64,000 nucleotides of DNA from Nostoc sp. JL33. Its GTDB lineage: Bacteria > Cyanobacteriota > Cyanobacteriia > Cyanobacteriales > Nostocaceae. The DNA lies in assembly GCF_017114985.1 (NCBI RefSeq), contig NZ_JABXKP010000092.1, positions 18,388-82,387 on the forward strand, in the 5' to 3' direction. Below, piece by piece: positions 16,469 through 26,000 of the stretch (positions within the stretch are counted from its first letter, which is position 1; each line of letters begins with the position of its first letter). The position numbers were made by a program, and so were the translations under genes. Below the pieces are notes generated by a model. The model was not told the DNA's origin. It saw only the letters and a list, made by a program, of their open reading frames with translations, and did not search any database.

Positions 16469-17110
16469 TTAGCTCTGTTTCTCTACCTGATTAAATTCCA
16501 ATTCTACTGGTGTATCCCTGCCGAAAATCGAGAGCAAGGCTTTAAGTTTACTCCGCTCTGGAGAGACTTCAATCACCTCGCCTTCAAAATCTTTAAATGG
16601 CCCAGAAAGCACCATTATCTTATCACCAGTAGCCATGTCAATTTTCAGAACCGGCTCTTGTTCGCTGGTTTGTTTGAATATGCGCTCAACTTCTGAAGAA
16701 CTCAGTGGTATGGGGTTCACATGACCGCGCCCCTTACTACTACCACGTTTTTGTTCTGCACCCACAAAATTAATTACATGGGAGGTGTTTCGTACCACCT
16801 GCCAGGTATCATCATCCATCATCATCCGCACCAGCACATAGCCAGGGAAAACTTTTTCTTCTGTATGCTGGCGACTGCCATCTTTGCGGATTTTCACCGC
16901 CGGCGTCTGCGGAATTTCTACCTGAACAATTTTGTCAGCTACATCAAAAGTTTGAATGCGTTGCTCTAAGTTAGTCTTTACACGCTTTTCACAGCCTGAG
17001 GCTACTTGCACTGCATACCAGCGTGCTTCTTTTGACGCTGCTTCTGCCGTTTCTGCTGTTTCTTCCGACGGCAACGTTGAGTTGCGAGGTTCATCTGTTG
17101 CAAAAGTCAT
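16469..17110 (-). CDS. nusG: Transcription termination/antitermination protein NusG
   Basis: NusG binds RNA polymerase to promote processivity and link to ribosomes or Rho. The product of 213 residues has the NGN domain (WYAVQVASGCEKRVKTNLEQ to FVGAEQKRG) and a C-terminal KOW domain (GDKIMVLSGPFKDFEGEV). The frame is open to 17233, but that extension overlaps secE. I chose ATG 17110-17108 (MTFATDEPRNS), which overlaps the secE stop by one base (TGATG), a typical coupled start. Confidence 0.96.
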   Translation of the reverse strand: MTFATDEPRNSTLPSEETAETAEAASKEARWYAVQVASGCEKRVKTNLEQRIQTFDVADKIVQVEIPQTPAVKIRKDGSRQHTEEKVFPGYVLVRMMMDDDTWQVVRNTSHVINFVGAEQKRGSSKGRGHVNPIPLSSSEVERIFKQTSEQEPVLKIDMATGDKIMVLSGPFKDFEGEVIEVSPERSKLKALLSIFGRDTPVELEFNQVEKQS

Positions 17111-17331
17111 CAGAACACCTGTTTTGCTGCCCAACCAAACAATCCATCGACCAAGTATATCAAAGATGCGGAGAGTGCCACCATTAACAACACAGCGGCG
17201 GATTCGCTCACTATCTGTTTCCGACTGGGCCAAACTACTTTTTCAAGTTCTTCTCTGATTCCCTGTATGAAGTTGCCAATGCTAAAACCATTTGTGGCTT
17301 CTGGCAATTCTGCTTCACTTTTTTTGGCCAC
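17110..17331 (-). CDS. secE: Preprotein translocase subunit SecE
   Basis: SecE stabilises SecY in the plasma and thylakoid membrane translocon. The 73-residue protein has the amphipathic GIREELEKVVWPSRKQI motif of the family and one C-terminal membrane helix (AAVLLMVALSASLIYLVDGLF). It is translationally coupled to nusG, the usual neighbour. Confidence 0.95.
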   Translation of the reverse strand: MAKKSEAELPEATNGFSIGNFIQGIREELEKVVWPSRKQIVSESAAVLLMVALSASLIYLVDGLFGWAAKQVF

Positions 17332-17652
17332 GACCCTTTATCCCCCGTTTGTTACTCAATTTTGGATTTTGGATTTTGGATTTACCCCATGCCTAAAGGC
17401 AAAGGCGTTTAATTTTATAGATTTTGGTTTGTCGATTTTAAATTTCTTCTCAATCGAAAACCTTAAATCGGCAGATTTGTCTTTTTAATCCAAAATCTCA
17501 AATTCGATGATCCAGGTTTGCAGTTTCGACTCTATTCCACTTAACTGAAAGTAAAACAACTGCAAATACAATAAGTTTACCCGAAATTATTAACGCTAAC
17601 TGCTATATTAGCAGCTGCGTAATTATTTCGGGCTTTGTTTTTTGCTCTTGAG
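17332..17652. other. Intergenic region upstream of secE
   Basis: No gene is present. From 17361 to 17383 and again near 17417-17480 there are TTTTGGATTTTGG-type heptamer repeats. The promoter for secE-nusG-rplKAJL probably lies between here and the tRNA gene. Confidence 0.4.
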
Positions 17653-17725
17653 CGCGCCCTGGAGGACTTGAACCCCCGACATCAGGTTTTGGAGACCTGC
17701 GTTCTACCAACTGAACTAAGAGCGC
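17653..17725 (-). tRNA. tRNA-Trp, anticodon CCA
   Basis: On the minus strand the acceptor GCGCTCT pairs with AGGGCGC. The D-arm is GTTC/GAAC and the anticodon stem GCAGG/CCTGA carries loop TCTCCAAAA with anticodon CCA. The T-arm is GGGGG TTCAAGT CCTCC. CCA is not encoded. A tRNA-Trp next to secE-nusG is the common cyanobacterial arrangement. Confidence 0.95.
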
Positions 17726-17877
17726 ACAAGCTGTTTTTGATTCACTCATTGCGCTGAACTAAATTTCAGTTTAACGCAATATGCGATTTCTATCATACCT
17801 CAATTTTCTCTGGAGAACAAGTCAGCGGCAGATGCCGCTTGAGGCTTGAGATTTCTCCCATAGTTATGAAGGACGAA

Positions 17878-18240
17878 TCACAAAGGGCGGTCAAACCGTT
17901 GCTTGATCCGGGTTGCCTTACCTACGCGATCGCGGAGATAATACAGTTTAGCACGGCGTACTTTACCGCGACGTAATACCTTGATGCTGTCAATTCGGGG
18001 AGAATGCAACAGAAATACCCGCTCGACGCCCACACCTTGAAAAACTTTACGGACTGTAATAGTTTCGTTGATGCCGCCATTCCGCATGGCAATTACTACT
18101 CCCTCGTAGGGTTGTACGCGGTATTTTTCGCCTTCCTTGATTTTCACTCCCACTTTTACGGTGTCGCCCACATAAATGTCGGGCAGATTCGATTTTATCT
18201 GTTCCGCTTCAATCGAGCGGATAATCTCTTGAGCGTTCAT
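17878..18240 (-). CDS. rplS: 50S ribosomal protein L19
   Basis: L19 sits at the interface of the two subunits. The 120-residue protein has the family signatures VGDTVKVGVKIKEG, GVVIAMRNGG, ITVRKVFQGVGVERVFLLHS and the basic C terminus KLYYLRDRVGKATRIKQR. It is upstream of tRNA-Trp and secE on the same strand and is likely transcribed before them. Confidence 0.97.
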   Translation of the reverse strand: MNAQEIIRSIEAEQIKSNLPDIYVGDTVKVGVKIKEGEKYRVQPYEGVVIAMRNGGINETITVRKVFQGVGVERVFLLHSPRIDSIKVLRRGKVRRAKLYYLRDRVGKATRIKQRFDRPL

Positions 18241-18394
18241 AGTCTTTCTGTCTGCTTAAAAAAAAACTCACAATCATCAATCATAAATCGATAATCCTAT
18301 TTCAGTCTACTTGTTAGGATTGATAATTTTACTGATACAACAGCCTAGATATCAAAGCTATATTGCAGAATGCTGTACCACAAGGGTGAAATTT

Positions 18395-19336
18395 ATGAAA
18401 TTTAGCGTCGTCATCAGTACTTATAATCGCTTGAATTTGCTACAAAGAGCAATTGACTCGGCTCGTAACCAAACAATCGAGTGCGAGGTGGTTGTTGCTG
18501 ACGACTGTTCATCTGATGACACCGAAACCTATGTTAAAAGCTTAGGGGACAAGGTTGTTTACCATCGTAACGAAGTGAACCTTGGTCATGCAGCAACGGT
18601 AAATGCTGGAGTTGCCAAAGCTAGCGGCGACTGGATTAAGTTTTTAGATGACGACGACTATTTAGCTGCTAATTGCATAGAAGAGATGGCAAAGGCGATC
18701 GCACTTCGTCCCGATGCTGTAATCTGCTCTTGTGTGGCGGCTCAGGTGGATGGCAATGAAATTGAACTCTCTCGCACCCCCCAAGTTGGCCCCGGATTAG
18801 CTTTTTATATCCCACAAGCCGATATTCACTACGGTATGCTTTTAGAGCTTGTACCTTTTGGCACGCCTGTACAAGTAGCTTGCCGACGTGATGCTTTCCT
18901 ACAAACTGGTGGTTGGGACTCCACACTCGATGCTAACTGTGATGACATCGATTCCTGGATTCGGATTGCCCAGTTTGGCGATGCTATTTTCCTTAATCAG
19001 TGTCTTGCTTACCGTACTGTTTGGCCTGGTGCGTATAATCAAAAGTTTTCTTTGTCTCGGCGCTTGGCGACAAATATTTTGATGAAGGAGAAAATTTACG
19101 CCTTGGTAAATGACCAACATCGCTCAAATATTCCCGTGTTTCAGGATATAAAAAATTACCTGAAACTCCATTGGATTTTAGTTGCACTGAAGCAAAAAAA
19201 TATCAAGAGTTTTCTTTCAATGATAGATGCGTCTATAGTTTCTCCTCAGTCTTGGAAGTTTTTGCTAACTGCTGCTTCATCACGTCGTCAGGGAAACAAT
19301 TCTCTGGTTCGTAAACTTGTGTTGATTGAGCCGTAA
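18395..19336 (+). CDS. Glycosyltransferase family 2
   Basis: The 313-residue protein has a GT-A fold: KFSVVISTYNRLNLLQRAI at the N terminus, nucleotide-binding DDCSSDD, then LDDDDYL with the metal-binding Asp cluster. The frame is open from 18311, but GGTGAA precedes ATG 18395 (MKFSVVIST), where family members begin. Donor and acceptor sugars cannot be predicted. A GT4 glycosyltransferase follows after 540 bp on the same strand; a shared polysaccharide pathway is possible but the gap holds a mobile element. Confidence 0.88.
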   Translation: MKFSVVISTYNRLNLLQRAIDSARNQTIECEVVVADDCSSDDTETYVKSLGDKVVYHRNEVNLGHAATVNAGVAKASGDWIKFLDDDDYLAANCIEEMAKAIALRPDAVICSCVAAQVDGNEIELSRTPQVGPGLAFYIPQADIHYGMLLELVPFGTPVQVACRRDAFLQTGGWDSTLDANCDDIDSWIRIAQFGDAIFLNQCLAYRTVWPGAYNQKFSLSRRLATNILMKEKIYALVNDQHRSNIPVFQDIKNYLKLHWILVALKQKNIKSFLSMIDASIVSPQSWKFLLTAASSRRQGNNSLVRKLVLIEP

Positions 19337-19376
19337 TTTTTTAACAAAACAGAATTCAGGAGTCACACAATGAGAG

Positions 19377-19410
19377 GATTTTAGATTTTAGATTTTAGAT
19401 TTTAGATTTA
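19377..19410. repeat. Heptameric short tandem repeat (GATTTTA type)
   Basis: About five copies of ATTTTAG in tandem. It belongs to the heptamer class common in Nostocales intergenic DNA. Related tracts of the GATTTT(A/G)/GGATTTT class are at 17361-17383, 26487-26519, 26889-26916, 44484-44553, 56275-56306, 56455-56486 and 57591-57621. Confidence 0.8.
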
Positions 19411-19468
19411 CCCCAGCAATCAAGTCACTTGCTCTATCATTTAATTTTAGATTCTGGATTAAAGAATT

Positions 19469-19632
19469 TAGGACTTACGCATGAGTTACGGAATAACGTA
19501 GACGCGGAGCGGCTTGCCGCAGGCTACCGCAGAGGCGCAGAGAAGCCAGTGCGTTGCGGGGGTTCCCCCCGTTGTAGCAACTGGCGCGACACGGAGAAAT
19601 CAGAGTTTGAGAGATATTTTGCGTAAGTCCTA
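19469..19632. mobile_element. MITE-like element, 164 bp, 13-bp perfect terminal inverted repeats
   Basis: The ends are TAGGACTTACGCA (19469-19481) and its exact reverse complement (19620-19632). There is no transposase gene. Both ends begin with TA, as expected for elements that duplicate a TA target (IS630/Tc1 class), but the parent is not known. A second member is at 26565-26785, and a single end resembling it occurs at about 54720-54733. Short open frames inside it are not genes. Confidence 0.75.
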
Positions 19633-19877
19633 TCTCTGTTTTAGCAATCGCTGTGTTGAATGGAGTTTTCAGAATTTTGGAGTTTTACCCCGATTTCTTG
19701 AGCGGTTACTGAATAAATCTTTAAGCTAAGTAACTGGTTAGAAGTGCTCTTAGTCAGTAGCAAATTGTGAATTTTATGCACTACTGACTACTTTTGAGTT
19801 GTCGCTGAAGACCTCAATAATTATGTTGATTGATACTCAGTTACTTATCTTAATTTTTTATACATCTCTCAAAGATT

Positions 19878-20936
19878 ATGCGAATCATACATATTTTGAA
19901 CCACGTTCAAGAAATAGGTAACGGTATTGTGAATGTGGCTGTGGATCTGGCTTGTTTCCAGGCAAAATCTGGTCATCAGGTAGCGGTTATTTCTGCTGGT
20001 GGTGAATACGAGAAATTACTAAATAAATGTGGTGTCCTACACTACCAACTAGACCAAACTAGGAAACCAATAAGTATTATTAAAGCTGCTGTGCGTTATC
20101 GAGCGATCGCAGCTGAATTTCACCCTAATATTGTTCATGCCCATATGATGACCGGAGTCATACTAGCACGCATTTTTAAAGGGAATAAGTATGCTTTAGT
20201 TTCCACAGTCCACAACGAATTTCAGCGTTCCAGCTTGCTGATGGGTTTAGCTGACAGGGTAATTGCCGTCAGCAAAGCTGTGCGAGATTCTATGGCAAGG
20301 CGCGGTATTTCAGAAAACAAGTTGCGGGTAGTATGCAATGGAACTTTAGGCAGCCCCCGCACGCGACAAATACAAGATTATCAACCTTTACCATTACAGC
20401 GTCCAGCGATCGCTACCGTAGCCGGGATGTATCAACGCAAGGGAATCGCTGAGTTAATCGCTGCCTTTGAAAAAATTGCTTCAGATTTTCCGCAAGCGCA
20501 TCTTTATTTGGTAGGAAATGGCCCTGATAAACAGCTATTTGAGGCACAGGCACAAGCAACTTCTGTAAAAGAACGCATTCATTTTGAAGGTTTCCAGCCG
20601 GAACCTCAGCGCTATCTGATATCTTGTGACATATTTGTGCTGGCTTCCCACCGCGATCCTTGCCCTCTCGTACTTTCGGAAGCTAGGGAAGCTGGAAGTG
20701 CGATCGTTGGCACTCAGGTAGATGGCATTCCTGAAGCTTTGGACAATGGGCAAGCAGGTCTTTTAGTGCCAGCAAAAGATAGTAATGCTTTAGCTGGGGT
20801 TTTAGTACAATTACTGAGTAATGCCGATATGCTGCACGAGTGGAAAAAGCGGGCAAATCAAAACCTAGAGTGGCTAAGTGTTGCCCGCGTTCATCATGAA
20901 ACACTGGTAGTGTATCGTGAATTAATTACACAGTGA
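19878..20936 (+). CDS. Glycosyltransferase family 4 (GT-B fold)
   Basis: The 352-residue protein has an N-terminal acceptor domain (MRIIHILNHVQEIGNGIVNV, HAHMMTG) and a C-terminal donor domain with VAGMYQRKGIAELIAAFEKI and the EX7E region ASHRDPCPLVLSEAREAGSA. It probably transfers a nucleotide-activated sugar onto a glycan or lipid; specificity is unknown. A PEP-CTERM gene follows tail to tail six bases later. Confidence 0.88.
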   Translation: MRIIHILNHVQEIGNGIVNVAVDLACFQAKSGHQVAVISAGGEYEKLLNKCGVLHYQLDQTRKPISIIKAAVRYRAIAAEFHPNIVHAHMMTGVILARIFKGNKYALVSTVHNEFQRSSLLMGLADRVIAVSKAVRDSMARRGISENKLRVVCNGTLGSPRTRQIQDYQPLPLQRPAIATVAGMYQRKGIAELIAAFEKIASDFPQAHLYLVGNGPDKQLFEAQAQATSVKERIHFEGFQPEPQRYLISCDIFVLASHRDPCPLVLSEAREAGSAIVGTQVDGIPEALDNGQAGLLVPAKDSNALAGVLVQLLSNADMLHEWKKRANQNLEWLSVARVHHETLVVYRELITQ

Positions 20937-20941
20937 GAGCA

Positions 20942-21601
20942 TTAACACTGTAGCGATCGCTTTAATTTTAAAGCTACACCTAAAGTGCCAAAGATTAGTA
21001 CACCCAAAACATTAGTTGATTCAGGAACAGCAGTGTAATAACCACCCACTCTGATCGGCCCATCTTTATCCTCTTGGTCTGCTGGCACTGGTGGAATGAT
21101 TCCAGCACCTGGCGCTAGATTGGGCAGGGTAGCGAATGGATTGTAAAACAGGGTTCCGTTTGGGATTACGCCACCACTAAAAGTGATGATGTTATCTTTT
21201 ACGGTAACGTCTGTAAAAATATTCTTTAGATCAGGGTTAGCAGAGTAACCAATCTTGCCATCTCCATTAACATCTCCCCACTGCACCGGCTCATTATCAA
21301 ATGGTGGAGTAGAATTCGGATTACTATAGGACAGCGTTTTTAAATCAAAGACCAAGCTTTTTATATCGTACCCGGTGGCATTGAGAAAGTTATTAGCTAC
21401 ATCTGGAACACCATATTCTATTACTTCCCCTGGTTGATAGTCTGTAAGGGTTCTTGGTTTTTTGGCGGCGAGGACTTCTTCATTTTGAGTTGTCACGGTG
21501 GGTTCTACCAAGATAACGGCTCTTGCTGGTGTCCAAGACAAAAAACTAATTCCTGCTGCTCCTAGTACAGATAAGGCTATTTTGGTTGCGATTGTAGTCA
21601 T
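20942..21601 (-). CDS. Secreted PEP-CTERM-type protein
   Basis: The 219-residue protein starts with a signal peptide (KIALSVLGAAGISFLSWTPARA). It ends with a variant PEP-CTERM sorting signal: VPESTNVLG, a hydrophobic helix and a basic tail (KLKRSLQC). Such proteins are handled by exosortase and placed at the cell surface. The middle part, with Asp/Asn-rich WGDVNGDGKIGYS, is of unknown function; DVNGDGKI resembles a dockerin-like calcium loop, but only once. Confidence 0.8.
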   Translation of the reverse strand: MTTIATKIALSVLGAAGISFLSWTPARAVILVEPTVTTQNEEVLAAKKPRTLTDYQPGEVIEYGVPDVANNFLNATGYDIKSLVFDLKTLSYSNPNSTPPFDNEPVQWGDVNGDGKIGYSANPDLKNIFTDVTVKDNIITFSGGVIPNGTLFYNPFATLPNLAPGAGIIPPVPADQEDKDGPIRVGGYYTAVPESTNVLGVLIFGTLGVALKLKRSLQC

Positions 21602-22009
21602 ATTTGTGTCCTCTTGATATTGATTGAGAGAATACTATACCGCGTGGGTTAAATCAAATAGCAAGAACTCACTTTTAAACTGCTATTTACCTGCTAGATA
21701 AATAGTGTCTAATCTGTGCCTGCTCACGGAGTTTATATCTACTCATAGGTTGATTTATAAAGCAATTATTGTAATGCTTCATCACGATAACTAGTAATTT
21801 CACGCAATCTTTATAAAAAAGCTAAATTAGAGCTTATGCGTTGACAGATTGGGCAATATATGAATTGAAAAAATTTAATTTAGGGATTTCCAAGAAATAA
21901 ACGTAGACGCGGAGTCACAGAGAACACAGAGGAATGAGGAAGAGAGAGTTTTTTAATCAGTTTTTTGGATATTTTTTTTATCGTAAAATAAAGCGAATTT
22001 AAAAGCGAA
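21602..22009. other. Intergenic region with a fragment of a repeated element
   Basis: It probably holds divergent promoters for the PEP-CTERM gene and the gene at 22010. At about 21883-21897 TTTAGGGATTTCCAAGA resembles one end of the element at 22695-22821, followed by ACGTAGACGCGGAG, which also occurs in the MITE at 19469. No gene is seen. Confidence 0.4.
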
Positions 22010-22672
22010 ATGGGGAAACTGTTGAAAAAGAGAATTTATTTTACAATTATTGCAGCGATCGCGGTTTTTGGTGCTGGTGTAGTTACTGCAAACAATACAA
22101 CCAATTCTTTAGCGCAAAGTACCGAAAAAGTATCTGTAAATACTGAAATTGTTGAGGGTTTGACAGTTACAAGAACAGAAGGGAGTATTATTGTACCAAA
22201 AGATGTAGAGGATTTAATTGCAAAATCAGATATTATCGCTATTGGAAAAGCAACACAATCGATCACGGAAAGTACACCTTTAATTCAACGTGATTTGGAG
22301 GGTTACGTTACTCAAGCGATCTCCCAAACTAAATTTAAAGTACAACGTGTGCTCAAAGGTGCGTCATATTCTGACACGTTATTGATCGGACAACAAGCAG
22401 CTATAGTTGCAGACAGAATCACCGATAAAAGTTTCCTTCAGGTATTGGAGGATTACCAACCGCTAGTCAAGAATGCAAAATACATTCTTTTCCTTAAGAA
22501 AGGTTTGAATGGTAGTCCATTGTATTTTCCTGTAGGAGTTTATTACGGAAAATTCAATGTTGATGGCACAGACCAAGCTGAAAATAAAATAGAAGATTTA
22601 GATTTCAAGTTGATCCGAAAGGACGTGATTGAGAGATTTAAGAAGATTATAGACGAGACATTAGCTAGTTAA
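22010..22672 (+). CDS. Secreted or membrane-anchored hypothetical protein
   Basis: The 220-residue protein has an N-terminal hydrophobic segment after KKRIYFT (IIAAIAVFGAGVVTA), probably a signal peptide. The rest is a soluble alpha/beta sequence, including LIAKSDIIAIGKATQSITES and KVQRVLKGASYSDTLLIGQQ, with no metal or catalytic motif I recognise. The pattern 'GKATQS...FKVQRVLKG...LIGQQ' is typical of small extracytoplasmic beta proteins. It stands alone between two repeat-rich gaps. Function is unknown. Confidence 0.7.
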   Translation: MGKLLKKRIYFTIIAAIAVFGAGVVTANNTTNSLAQSTEKVSVNTEIVEGLTVTRTEGSIIVPKDVEDLIAKSDIIAIGKATQSITESTPLIQRDLEGYVTQAISQTKFKVQRVLKGASYSDTLLIGQQAAIVADRITDKSFLQVLEDYQPLVKNAKYILFLKKGLNGSPLYFPVGVYYGKFNVDGTDQAENKIEDLDFKLIRKDVIERFKKIIDETLAS

Positions 22673-22694
22673 CGATGCAATGCCGCTTTACTTT

Positions 22695-22821
22695 AGGGAC
22701 TTCCAACAAATAAATTACCCAATATTGTGGGGTGGGCCGAAAAGCCCGCCCGTATAGAAAGGCGGGCTTTTCGGCCCACCCCACAAGAAGTAGTTGAGTA
22801 TTTTTTTATTTGGAAGTCCCT
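22695..22821. mobile_element. MITE-like element with nested inverted repeat
   Basis: The outer ends AGGGACTTCCAA (22695-22706) and TTGGAAGTCCCT (22810-22821) are exact inverted repeats. Nested inside is a long perfect palindrome: TGTGGGGTGGGCCGAAAAGC and its complement around the spacer at about 22751-22760. No gene is encoded. A related GTGGGGTGGGC-TTGCCCGCCC segment lies near 43368-43391. Confidence 0.75.
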
Positions 22822-22896
22822 TAAAGCAAATAAATGGCTTGGCATTGTTTAATAACTATTTTAAATAAGGTGTTCCTCCATTTACCCGAATACGGT

Positions 22897-23040
22897 GTAC
22901 ACACAGTTTATCGAATAGCCCAAAGAAACCTCACCCTGGTTCTGCTACGCAAAACCTGTCCCTCTCCTTACTAAGGAGAGGGATGTCTGTCAGGACAGGG
23001 TGAGGTTTTTGTTTTGGGTAATTCGATAAACTGTGTACAC
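22897..23040. repeat. Large inverted-repeat element downstream of the RND gene
   Basis: ACACAGTTTATCGAAT (22901-22916) and its exact reverse complement (23021-23036) enclose a second pair, AACCTCACCCTG and CAGGGTGAGGTT, and a core CCTCTCC/GGAGAGG. The whole can fold into one long stem. It could be a mobile element or a termination signal for the pump operon ending at 23069. Confidence 0.7.
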
Positions 23041-23068
23041 TGTTTTTGCGTTAATCCTGATCAAGGAT

Positions 23069-26000
23069 TCAGATAAATTTTTTCGTAAATCCACGCAACC
23101 GGCTTAACACTGGTTTCGCCCAATTTCCACCTAGCAAATCGTGCAGCAGAATATAAAAACAGGGGATGATAAATAGTGTCAGCATTGTTGCGATCGCCAT
23201 CCCAAAGAAAACTACAATCCCTAAAGGCTGCAAAAACTCGGAACCTTCGCCAATGCCTAATGCCAAAGGAAACAGTCCCAAAATAGTAGTGACTGTAGTC
23301 ATGATAATTGGGCGTAAGCGTTGAGGAGCAGCTTTCATGATTGCAATTTGGCGAGTACAACCTTCTTCATCCCGAATTTGGTTCGCCAGTTCTACCATTA
23401 GAATCCCTGCGTTTACCACAATTCCCACCAGCAGCACGACACCAACAATTACAGTTGCGCCAATTGCAGTTTTGGTAATGTAAAGTCCAAAAATTCCCCC
23501 AGCTAACGCTAGTGGTACGGTGAAGATAATTACCAATGGGTCAATGAGCGAATTGTATTGCACCGCCATGACTACAAAGATTAAGAACACTGCCAACGCC
23601 CCCAAGGTTTTTAAAGCATCTTGAAGTTGCTGATTAGTTTCTTGGGCAGAACTAGGTACAATTGAAACGCCATCAGGTAAGTCTACATCCTTGAGTACTT
23701 TGTTTACTTCGGCGATCGCTTCACCAAGACTAGCTCCTTCGCTGAGATTTCCGGCGACAATAAAAGCTTGGCGCTGATTAATCCGTTGCACTTCACCAGG
23801 CGCTTGACCTTCTTGAATATTCGCAACGTCTGAAAGGCGGATTAGCTGATTGTTTTCTGTAAATAGCGGTAATTGCTCTAGTTGCGAAGGACGTTGAATC
23901 GCTTCTTTATTTAGCTGCACCCGCACATCAACTAAACGATTACCGCGTTGAATTTGCGTGGGAACTGAACCTTCAATTGCTGTTTGAACTGTTGCACCAA
24001 TTTGCCCGGCGCTCAATCCTAAAGCCGAAACCCTTTCCCAGTCGGGGCGAATTTGGATTTCCGGTTGTCGGGGGTCGGCATCTGGTCGAAATGTCGCTAA
24101 TTTTGCCCTTTCTTGCAATGCTTGCAACACTTGTGCGCCTGCTTGCGTCAGGTTTTCTTCATTCTCACCTTGCAGAATTACGTCAACGTCTGACCCTTGC
24201 ACTGGGGAATTACTCAAAATTAAACCCCGCACCTGTCCAGGATTGAGGCGCAGCAGAATTCCTGCTAAATTGAGTTTGTTAAATTCCTGAGTTACTTTTT
24301 TTACGAAAGCTTCGACATCTGTGCCTGGTTTTAGATTGATAGTGCTACTGGCACGTAAAGGATTTTCTGTAGTACTGTTGCCAAATAAATTACCACCCAC
24401 AGTTGTGAAAGCAGACTGGGTTTCTGGTTGTTTAAGCAAAATGTCATCGACAATTTGCATAACTTTTTCAGAAGTTGCTAAAGGTGTACCGGGAGGAAAC
24501 TGTGCTCTCAAGTTAGCTTGACCAGTACTGATGCGGGGTAAAATTTCTTGGGGAATTTGACCAAACATAAAGAAGCTGCTGCCGCCTAAAATTAGCAAAG
24601 CAGCAGTAACTACGAGAAGCCGATAGCGTAAAATTTTGGTTAAGAAACTACCGTATCCTCGCGTAGCATCTTCAAATCGGTGATTAAATTGTCTAAGCAG
24701 CCAAAATTCACTGATTCGACTAGACCAGCGAATTCCCAAAAGTCGAGAAGACAGCATCGGCACTACTGTGATCGCAACGACAAGGGATGCTGCGACTGCG
24801 AAGCTAATTGTCAGAATCAATTCATTAAATAGCAGTGCAATAAAGCCGCCAATTAACAGGAATGGCACTACAGAAACTAAGTTGGCACCTGTAGCAGCAA
24901 CTAAAGCAGATTCTACTTCTTGGGAAGCTGCGATCGCAGTCTCAATTATAGATTGGGGAGTAGGGAGTGGGGAGTAGGGAGTAGTGGAGGATTTTTCCCC
25001 ACTCCCCATTCCCCATTCCCCATTCCCTTTTCTCTCTTTTTGATTGGGAGTCATGCCTGTTTTTTCGGAAATGTTCTCCAAGATCACTACCGATGTGTCA
25101 ATTGCTTGACCGACTCCTAATGTCAACCCTGCTAAACTGAATACATTCAAAGTCAAGCCAAAGATTTTCATCAGAGCGATCGCTGCCAGAGTACACAACG
25201 GAATCGTCAAACTGATAATAAATGTTTGCCTGAACGATCCCAAAAATAACAACACTGCTGCCGCTGCTAATAATGCCCCAGAAATCCCCGAAAAGATGAC
25301 ATCATTTAAAGAATTGCGGATGAAAACAGATTCATCTGTGGTGGGACTCAAAGTCATGTCTGCTGGAATTAAACCCGATTGCCGTAATTGTTCAATTCGC
25401 CGCTTCACAGCATCTACAACTGTGATTGTATTGGCCTCTGGCTGCTTTTGAATTGAAAATTTCACCGCCGGCTGACGATTGAGGTAAACAAATACTCGCT
25501 GTTCTTCTGTATCGTCAATTACCTCTGCAAAGTCTCGCAAGTAGACGCGGCGAGAAGGTGTAGGTGTAGGTGTAGGTGTAGTAGTCGTAGTAGTATTGGT
25601 ATTACTGGTATTAGCAGTAGCAGAGGAAGCAGAGGATACTTCCAAGGAAAGGTTTTCAATTTCCCTAGCATTTTGGAAGCGTCCTACAGTCCGAGTCAAT
25701 GGCTCGGAATTTTGCCCCAGAATCCGACCACCAGAAGTATCTTGGTTACGGGCTGTTAATTCCTCTAAAACATCATTTAAGCCCACACCCAAAGCTTGCA
25801 ATCGGTTTAAGTCAACCAGCACTCGTACTTCTTCCTCAGCACCACCAGATACATCAACTGAAGCGACTCCTGGCACGACACTGAGTTCACGGGTTAACTC
25901 TTCATCAGCAAATACGCGTAAATCTTTACCTGGCAACGAGGCAGATGTCAGCGCCAATTCATAAACCGGCAATTGGGAAGGATCGACTTTAAATAAGCGC

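Noticed and set aside
17111..17233. N-terminal extension of nusG to 17233
   Set aside because: It overlaps secE in another frame and is unlike NusG; ATG 17110 overlapping the secE stop fits better.
19429..19729. Two short plus-strand frames
   Set aside because: They lie in and around the MITE and the heptamer repeat; the sequence is repetitive with no protein features.
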